Assembly (NCBI GenBank): GCA_947564305.1
Contig: CANOBT010000068.1
Location: forward strand, 1-29,534
Direction of reading: 5' to 3'
Origin: an uncultured Lachnospiraceae bacterium
Lineage (GTDB): Bacteria; Bacillota_A; Clostridia; Lachnospirales; Lachnospiraceae
Length of the DNA: 29,534 nucleotides
How positions within the stretch are numbered: position 1 is the stretch's first letter; every line of letters begins with the position of its first letter. Of the stretch, positions 24,808 through 29,534 are shown in pieces. The notes beneath the pieces were generated by a model, which was not told the DNA's origin, made no database searches, and saw only the letters and a program-made list of their open reading frames with translations. A program made the position numbers and the translations under genes.

Positions 24808-25785
24808 CTAGCCGAGCTCTGCGATCATGACTTCGGCATCCATTTGTGTGCTTTCATAGCCCAGTTTCCGCAGACGATCCTGAACAATCTCCGCATTTTT
24901 GGAATCTGTGTTGCAGAGAAGGATGCAAAGCTTTCCTCCCTCGATCAAGCCCATATAGTCTGACAGACGTATATTGCAGGCTAACAGTGTAGAAACCTCT
25001 TCATAGCTTTGATATCCCAGATTGACCTCAATCAATGCGCATTCTGTCAGACCATCAGTTTTCGCTTCCAGGAATGCTTTCACCAAAGTAGTAAATGCCT
25101 CTTCGTTTAATACATTGGTCCCTTCCAGATAGCGCTGACTCCTGAAGTTTTCCAGGTAGCGGCTCGCATGCAGAATCGCATTTTGGATCATCGTTCCGAT
25201 TGCTGTCAAACGGTTTGCCTCAGACGCGGTGATACGCTCCTTGGGAATTCCCCAGAACATGAGAATCAGCCGGATTTCATTTTCATTATATACGGCGCTT
25301 GCCATGAGGGGAAAGCGTTCGTCCATTGTGCGGTTGAGGTAAACACGCTCCTGAACCAGCTCCTGATACATCTCATCCATATCCGTATATATGATGGAAT
25401 TCCCAAGCTTTCGGGCCTCAGCGGATGTGGCGGAAAAAAGACGGGCATAATTCCTGTTTGCCACATTATAGATTGCCACATCCTTTGTGTCCATCAGCCT
25501 GGCAAGTACCTGTGCCGCATAGAAAAGTACTTCTTCGGTCGTGTATTTTTCCAGGCTGGATATAATTTCATAAACTTCTTCCAGGCTGTCTTCATGATGG
25601 ACAGGTTGTTCTTCCGCGTTCTGTGTCCTATCCGCAGAACTGTCATTGAGCAGCTTCTTTAATCCCTCGATTTCCTCGGACATTCCTTTCAGCAGTTCTT
25701 CCTGCTTTTGAATCTTGTACTGCATTCTGCCAATCATTGTCTGGATGGTGTTGACATCTGTTTTCTGCAGTTTTTTTGAATACAA
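24808..25785 (-). CDS. Coiled-coil, GAF and degenerate GGDEF-like domain protein
   Basis: 325 aa if it starts at the TTG at 25785, which has GGGGTGAT at proper spacing; a GTG at 25794 lies inside that site and would add three residues. Residues 15-50 form a coiled coil (MIGRMQYKIQKQEELLKGMS). About 65-200 is GAF-like (AAQVLARLMDTKDVAIYNVA, MASAVYNENEIRLILMFWGI). About 205-325 looks like a GGDEF fold lacking the catalytic GGDEF motif (CALIEVNLGYQSYEEVSTLL, GLIEGGKLCILLC). The layout recalls the GAF/degenerate-GGDEF part of PelD-type c-di-GMP receptors, but no RxxD I-site was recognised. No transmembrane segment. Function unknown; probably a cytoplasmic sensor or scaffold. It is a single-gene unit. 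Confidence 0.6.
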   Translation of the reverse strand: MYSKKLQKTDVNTIQTMIGRMQYKIQKQEELLKGMSEEIEGLKKLLNDSSADRTQNAEEQPVHHEDSLEEVYEIISSLEKYTTEEVLFYAAQVLARLMDTKDVAIYNVANRNYARLFSATSAEARKLGNSIIYTDMDEMYQELVQERVYLNRTMDERFPLMASAVYNENEIRLILMFWGIPKERITASEANRLTAIGTMIQNAILHASRYLENFRSQRYLEGTNVLNEEAFTTLVKAFLEAKTDGLTECALIEVNLGYQSYEEVSTLLACNIRLSDYMGLIEGGKLCILLCNTDSKNAEIVQDRLRKLGYESTQMDAEVMIAELG

Positions 25786-25878
25786 TTCTATCACCCCACA
25801 TTATTTTTTGTGTTTTCGGGAAATCTTTCGCTTTTTGTTTATCAGTGATTTTCCGGGAACACCCTTATTTACAAGATT

Positions 25879-25907
25879 ATTGTGCATGTATTTTGGGAAA
25901 AAGTCAA
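25879..25907 (-). promoter_or_regulatory. Probable promoter of the GAF/GGDEF-like gene
   Basis: Minus strand TTGACT (25902-25907), 17 bases, CACAAT (25879-25884), about 95 bases before the start codon. The -35 is good, the -10 moderate. Confidence 0.4.
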
Positions 25908-25944
25908 TAGGGATGAAAATATATTGAGACATTTTTATGTTCTA

Positions 25945-25973
25945 TTGCCATTTGCCATATTTTCCGATATAGT
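25945..25973 (+). promoter_or_regulatory. Promoter of the leader-peptide/MFS transcript
   Basis: TTGCCA (25945-25950), exactly 17 bases, TATAGT (25968-25973). The expected start is near 25980, about ten bases before the leader-peptide ribosome binding site. Confidence 0.6.
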
Positions 25974-26006
25974 AAAGATATCGAACTTTGAAGGTGGTGG
26001 AATTTT

Positions 26007-26048
26007 ATGGTTATGTGCACTGCAACAGCTCCATGCAAAGTCTTTTAG
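26007..26048 (+). CDS. 13-residue regulatory leader peptide
   Basis: ATG at 26007 reads MVMCTATAPCKVF and stops at TAG (26046-26048). An AAGGTGGTGG ribosome binding site ends six bases before the ATG. Its last codons lie inside the hairpin arms described in the next entry. A peptide this short with its own good ribosome binding site before a resistance-type exporter is typical of ribosome-sensing leaders (as for erm, mef and some tet genes). Too short for coding statistics; the case rests on context. Confidence 0.6.
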   Translation: MVMCTATAPCKVF

Positions 26049-26128
26049 GGCAGGACTGCATGGAGCATAAATCTGCTCAGAGACTTTGCAGACATCAAAA
26101 ATAAAATATTTGATAAGGAGCAAAGTCT
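26029..26128 (+). promoter_or_regulatory. Translational attenuator with mutually exclusive hairpins before the MFS gene
   Basis: Four segments: 1 (26029-26043, CTCCATGCAAAGTCT), 2 (26057-26065, TGCATGGAG), 3 (26081-26090, AGACTTTGCA) and 4 (26120-26128, GCAAAGTCT, ending directly before the ATG at 26129). Segment 1 can pair with 2 (9 bp) or with 3 (10 bp); segment 3 can pair with 1 or with 4 (9 bp). The 3:4 helix is extended by ATCAAA/TTTGAT (26094-26099/26109-26114) and encloses the AAGGAG site, hiding the MFS start. A 5-bp TCTGC/GCAGA hairpin (26072-26092) also competes for segment 3. Segment 1 lies in the leader-peptide coding region, so ribosome position there can decide which fold forms. 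The pairings are seen directly; the regulation is inferred. Confidence 0.65.
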
Positions 26129-27421
26129 ATGAAAAATTTTATACATACAATACAGGAAATGAAACTCTTTTTACTGCTGTGGATTACACAGTCCTTTTCC
26201 GGCCTTGGCAGCGCCATGACAAGTTACGCGCTCGTTATCTGGTCTTATTCACAAAAAGGATCAGCTCTGATGACCGCCCTTTTGATGGTAAGCTCCTATG
26301 CCCCCTATGTGCTGCTCAGTATTTTTGCAGGGGCGCTCAGCGATAAATGGAACAAAAAGCTTACCATGCTGGTGTGCGATTCTGTTGCCGCGTTAACAAC
26401 AGTTATTATGTTGGTATTATTACAAAATGACGCTTTGCAGATTTGGCATCTTTATGTGATCAATGGTATCAATGGGCTGATGAATACCGTACAGCAGCCT
26501 GCTTCGGAAGTGGCGACCACAAGAGTGCTTCCGGAGAAATATTATCAGCGGGTAGGCGGATTAAAGTACTTTTCAAGTTCCCTGAATTCTGTCATGACGC
26601 CGATCATTGCCACGGCAGTTTTAGGAATGGCAGGCATGGGAATGGTGGTGGCTTTCGACTTGTTTACTTTCTCCGTCGCATTTGCCGTGTTAGCATTTGG
26701 AATCCGGATTCCTGAAAATAATGAAGAGGCGGAGGCGCAGGAAAAGCTGTTGATTTCTGCCAAAAAGGGCATTGAGTATCTGAAAAAGGAACAAGGCATT
26801 TTTCATCTGATTCTTTTTCTGGCAGCAATCAATCTGGTGGCATCCATTTATGATGCGGCATTTCCGGCGATGATGCTCTCCCGGAACGGGGGAAACGAAA
26901 AAGTGCTCGGACTGGTAAATGCGGTGATTGGCATTACTACATTTTCAGGAAGTATACTGGCCTCCTTCATGAAGCCTCCGAAAAGCCGGGTCAGAGTAAT
27001 CTGCGGCTGCCTGTTATTTTCCATGAGCACAGAAAACTTTTTTCTGGCATTCGGACGGACACCGCTCGTGTGGTGCATAGGGGGATTTCTGGGTTGGATT
27101 TTTATTCCTCTGATGAGCACAAATCTGGATGCTATCCTCCGTTTGCATGTGCCGGTAGAAATGCAGGGACGGGTATATTCTGTCAGGAATTCTCTGCAGT
27201 TTTTTACCATACCGATTGGATATTTTCTGGGGGGCTTTTTAGTGGATCAGTTGTTTGAGCCGATTATGGCTGTACAGGGGACAGGAAGCCTTCTTGTGAA
27301 AATGTTCGGAAGCGGGAAAGGTTCAGGGGCGGCATTTTTGTTTCTGGTCATTGCCTTTGCAGGGATAGGGGTGTGTCTGTATTTTCAGCGGGATCAATAT
27401 ATATGGAAACTGGAAGAATAA
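26129..27421 (+). CDS. MFS exporter of the drug-efflux (Mef/DHA3-like) type
   Basis: 430 aa with about 12 transmembrane segments. The N-terminal half is like the MefA/DHA3 branch (LLLWITQSFSGLGSAMTSYA, FAGALSDKWNKKLTMLVCDS: the motif-A loop between helices 2 and 3), with VQQPASEVATTRVLPEKYYQ and a long cytoplasmic loop after helix 6. ATG at 26129 with AAGGAG inside an occluding hairpin. The leader-peptide attenuator implies induction by a compound that disturbs translation, which favours an antibiotic as substrate; which one cannot be told. A terminator-like hairpin follows. Confidence 0.85.
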   Translation: MKNFIHTIQEMKLFLLLWITQSFSGLGSAMTSYALVIWSYSQKGSALMTALLMVSSYAPYVLLSIFAGALSDKWNKKLTMLVCDSVAALTTVIMLVLLQNDALQIWHLYVINGINGLMNTVQQPASEVATTRVLPEKYYQRVGGLKYFSSSLNSVMTPIIATAVLGMAGMGMVVAFDLFTFSVAFAVLAFGIRIPENNEEAEAQEKLLISAKKGIEYLKKEQGIFHLILFLAAINLVASIYDAAFPAMMLSRNGGNEKVLGLVNAVIGITTFSGSILASFMKPPKSRVRVICGCLLFSMSTENFFLAFGRTPLVWCIGGFLGWIFIPLMSTNLDAILRLHVPVEMQGRVYSVRNSLQFFTIPIGYFLGGFLVDQLFEPIMAVQGTGSLLVKMFGSGKGSGAAFLFLVIAFAGIGVCLYFQRDQYIWKLEE

Positions 27422-27429
27422 AATGCTTA

Positions 27430-27457
27430 GAAGGTTCTGCCGTAAGGCAGGGCCTTC
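27430..27457 (+). terminator. Hairpin terminator after the MFS gene
   Basis: A 12-bp stem (GAAGGTTCTGCC with GGCAGGGCCTTC, two G-U pairs) with a GTAA loop starts 9 bases after the MFS stop. The following ACTTTATAATTAT is only moderately T-rich, so termination may be partial. Confidence 0.6.
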
Positions 27458-27508
27458 ACTTTATAATTATCGTGTGTCTGGCAACAGAATAGCATTTGGA
27501 GGATTAGT

Positions 27509-28804
27509 ATGAGTACAGAACAAAAAAGATATGCTTTAAAGAACGGGATTCTATTAGACGGCTCAGAAGGGATGGTTCCGCTAAAGGACCGTATCATTCT
27601 GATTGAAGGCAAAAAGATTGCGGATATTGCAGAAGGCAGCAGTGCAGCAAGGGGATATGAGGAGATTGACCTGCAGGGAAAATATATTCTTCCCGGACTG
27701 ATCAATCTGCATGTACATCTGCCGGCCACAGGCAAACCTAAGAAAAAACCGTCCGACCCGAAAAAGCTGGTAAAACTGATTACCAGGAACCGTCTGACGA
27801 ATCATTTGGGAATCCGGTTATGCGCAGGATATGCGAAGACGGAGCTGCTCAGCGGTGTTACAACCATCCGCACGGTAGGCGGTGTAGCAGACTATGATAC
27901 GACGATTCGTGATATGGTAGAGCGTGGTGAACTGATGGGGCCAAGGATTATTGCTTCGAATATGGCGGTATCTGTTCCAGGAGGGCACATGGCCGGTTCT
28001 CTGGCTTACGAAGCCACAAACAGCAGGGAAGCAGTGAAATATGTGAAACGAATCGCCAGAGATAAACCGGACTTGATTAAACTTATGATTACCGGCGGGG
28101 TTATGGATGCCGAAGTGGTAGGAGAGCCAGGGGTTTTGAGGATGCCTCCGGAGTATGTCAGAGCAGCATGCGAGACCGCCCATAAGCTGGGAATGAAAGT
28201 GGCCGCACATGTGGAAAGCACGGAAGGTGTATTGACCGCATTGGAAAATGGCGTGGATTCGATTGAGCACGGGGCGAAACCGACGGAAGAAATCATTCGA
28301 TTATTTCAGGAAAAGAATGCATATCAGGTTTCAACGATTTCTCCGGCATTGCCTTATGCGCTTTTTGACAGAAGGATCTCCCATGCCACATATGAGCAGA
28401 AAGAAAATGGAAAAGTTGTATTTGACGGTATCATAGAACTGGCAAAAGTGTGTCTCAAAAATGGGATTCCCGTCGGTCTGGGAACGGATACGGGCTGCCC
28501 TTATGTGACGCATTATGATATGTGGCGGGAATTGGTGTATTATGTGAAATACTGTGACGTATCTCCGGCATTTGCACTTTACAGCGCCACACTCTTAAAT
28601 GCAAGATTAGCAGGAGTAGAACAGATTACCGGCTCCATTGAGAAAGGGAAGATGGCAGATATTATCATCTGTGACAAAAATCCGTTGGAGGACCTGACTG
28701 CATTAAGGCAGTTGGATATGGTTATCAAGGAAGGAAAAATGATTAAGCATCCAAAGGTGAAAAAGATGCCGGAGGTTGAGCGGGAGTTGGATAAATATAT
28801 ATAA
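27509..28804 (+). CDS. Amidohydrolase of the imidazolonepropionase/prolidase-like branch
   Basis: 431 aa, amidohydrolase superfamily. Binuclear-type metal motifs are present: LINLHVHLPATG (His-x-His), LIKLMITGGVMD (candidate carboxylated Lys), VAAHVEST, DSIEHGAKP and LGTDTGCPYV (strand-8 Asp). C-terminal beta sandwich ends GSIEKGKMADIIICDKNPLE. Relatives include Xaa-Pro/Xaa-Arg dipeptidases and imidazolonepropionases; the substrate is unknown. ATG at 27509 with GGAGG upstream. It is not the dihydropyrimidinase (HydA) normal for purine islands, and it lies outside the island. It may be cotranscribed with the MFS gene if the terminator between them leaks. Confidence 0.82.
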   Translation: MSTEQKRYALKNGILLDGSEGMVPLKDRIILIEGKKIADIAEGSSAARGYEEIDLQGKYILPGLINLHVHLPATGKPKKKPSDPKKLVKLITRNRLTNHLGIRLCAGYAKTELLSGVTTIRTVGGVADYDTTIRDMVERGELMGPRIIASNMAVSVPGGHMAGSLAYEATNSREAVKYVKRIARDKPDLIKLMITGGVMDAEVVGEPGVLRMPPEYVRAACETAHKLGMKVAAHVESTEGVLTALENGVDSIEHGAKPTEEIIRLFQEKNAYQVSTISPALPYALFDRRISHATYEQKENGKVVFDGIIELAKVCLKNGIPVGLGTDTGCPYVTHYDMWRELVYYVKYCDVSPAFALYSATLLNARLAGVEQITGSIEKGKMADIIICDKNPLEDLTALRQLDMVIKEGKMIKHPKVKKMPEVERELDKYI

Positions 28805-28838
28805 ATGAAAAAGAGATATACAAATATAGCATTGTGTA

Positions 28839-28872
28839 CCGAACCAAATCTAAACCACCAGATTTGGTTCGG
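28839..28872. terminator. Perfect 13-bp inverted repeat between convergent genes, probable terminator
   Basis: CCGAACCAAATCT (28839-28851) and its exact complement (28860-28872) around an eight-base loop, 35 bases after the amidohydrolase stop and 50 bases after thiT on the other strand. No T-run lies directly next to it on either strand, so termination efficiency is uncertain. Confidence 0.5.
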
Positions 28873-28921
28873 CATACATCCATCAAGAGACGCTTCTCAA
28901 TAGAACTTATAGAAGCAATTT

Positions 28922-29488
28922 TCAGGCCATCGCCTGTCTTTTTATCATGTCCAATGCCCTTGCCACAGGCGGCAGGGAGATGATGACCAGTGTAATAATC
29001 CCCTCGGTCCCAAGGTAAGTCCCCTGATACAGAGTAGAATATACCCACGGATTCATCCCTTCCGGAGCAAATGAGGCAAAAAAGATGACTCCGGATAATG
29101 TTGAGAAGATAAAACGACCCAACACACCCACAACATATCCAATTTGAAGCCCATATTTCCGGTTGCTGAAAAGTCCCGAAAGCCCCAGTGCCCCGAAAGC
29201 AAGCGGATAATCGAAAAGTACCTGTGGGAGCGAAAGCACATATGGATCAATGATGAACTGCAGGATTCCAAATGCAGCTCCCGTAAGTATCCCATATTTG
29301 GCTCCAAACCAGTACCCTATCAGGCTGATAAACAACATGGATAACAGTGTGACTGAACCGCCCATCGGCATTTCCCATACCTTTATATAGGATGTGACCA
29401 TTGCGAGGGCAATTCCCATAGCAGAAAACATGAGTTTCTTGACAGCAGAAGATGTACTTCTGCCTGCGACAGAATTAGTGTGTGACAT
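28922..29488 (-). CDS. thiT: ECF-type thiamine transporter substrate-specific component
   Basis: 188 aa with about six hydrophobic helices. S-component of the energy-coupling-factor transporter for thiamine. Recognisable segments: MPMGGSVTLLSMLFISLIGY, LFDYPLAFGALGLSGLF and VLGRFIFSTLSGVIFFASFA, as in ThiT. It needs the shared EcfA/A'/T module, not encoded here. Start ATG at 29488 with AAAGGAG upstream. The TPP riboswitch directly before it confirms the thiamine assignment. Confidence 0.94.
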   Translation of the reverse strand: MSHTNSVAGRSTSSAVKKLMFSAMGIALAMVTSYIKVWEMPMGGSVTLLSMLFISLIGYWFGAKYGILTGAAFGILQFIIDPYVLSLPQVLFDYPLAFGALGLSGLFSNRKYGLQIGYVVGVLGRFIFSTLSGVIFFASFAPEGMNPWVYSTLYQGTYLGTEGIITLVIISLPPVARALDMIKRQAMA

Positions 29489-29497
29489 TATGAAATT

Positions 29498-29534
29498 CTC
29501 CTTTCCTTACGCCGGCATTACCCGGATCAAGTTT
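29498..29534 (-). promoter_or_regulatory. TPP (THI-box) riboswitch, 3' half, cut by window edge
   Basis: On the minus strand the edge sequence reads CTTGATCCGGGTAATGCCGG then CGTAAGGA, matching the conserved 3' part of the TPP aptamer (CUGAU..GGAUAAUGCC.GCGUAGGGA). The AAAGGAG ribosome binding site (29498-29504) abuts and partly overlaps its 3' end, so control by hiding the ribosome binding site is likely. Confidence 0.93.

Noticed and set aside
26129..27421. Assigning the MFS gene to a named resistance determinant (mef or tet)
   Set aside because: Resemblance is at the level of fold and motif A only; no named determinant was recognised.

Overview
The window looks like a chromosomal segment of an anaerobic Firmicute, most likely a gut clostridium of the Lachnospiraceae type. 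The basis is AGGAGG-type ribosome binding sites before nearly every gene, AT-rich spacers with sigma-A-like promoters, oxygen-sensitive selenium and molybdenum chemistry, and an ECF-type thiamine transporter behind a TPP riboswitch. No rRNA, tRNA, insertion sequence, phage or CRISPR sequence was seen.

About 24 kb of the 29.5 kb is one selenium-dependent molybdenum hydroxylase and purine-degradation island. Left arm (minus strand, about 530-6120): a YheO-like regulator, then ygeX (diaminopropionate ammonia-lyase), ygeY (M20 hydrolase), ygeW (carbamoyltransferase-like) and arcC (carbamate kinase), closed by a hairpin terminator. Right arm 1 (plus strand, 6611-16466): NCS2 xanthine/uracil-family permease, ssnA aminohydrolase, ygfK flavin/iron-sulfur oxidoreductase, yqeB, a one-chain [2Fe-2S]-molybdopterin dehydrogenase, and an RnfB-like polyferredoxin, closed by a strong terminator. 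A second YheO-like regulator follows on the minus strand. Right arm 2 (plus, 17510-24745): ridA, a MocA-like/ModE-like fusion, a MoeA-like protein, modA-modB-modC, selD and a LysR regulator. No selA, selB or selC and no in-frame UGA selenocysteine codon were seen, so selD here fits the orphan-SelD pattern in which selenium goes to a labile hydroxylase cofactor.

How the parts could work together (inference): the permease imports a purine; the dehydrogenase, SsnA and YgfK oxidise, reduce or hydrolyse it; YgeY releases a diamino acid; YgeX cleaves it to pyruvate and ammonia; RidA clears the 2-aminoacrylate intermediate; YgeW and ArcC recover ATP from a carbamoyl group. ModABC, the MoeA-like protein, YqeB and SelD supply molybdenum cofactor and selenium.

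The right end (24.8-29.5 kb) is a separate accessory stretch: a GAF plus degenerate GGDEF-like protein, an MFS exporter preceded by a 13-codon leader peptide and mutually exclusive hairpins (translational attenuation), an amidohydrolase, and thiT with the 3' half of a TPP riboswitch at the edge. The left edge holds a truncated AbrB-type regulator with a perfect palindrome at its own promoter.

The observations most worth a second look are the leader-peptide attenuator before the MFS gene, the structured 5' leader before the permease operon, and the MocA-ModE fusion whose nucleotide-binding loop has lost its usual R and K residues.
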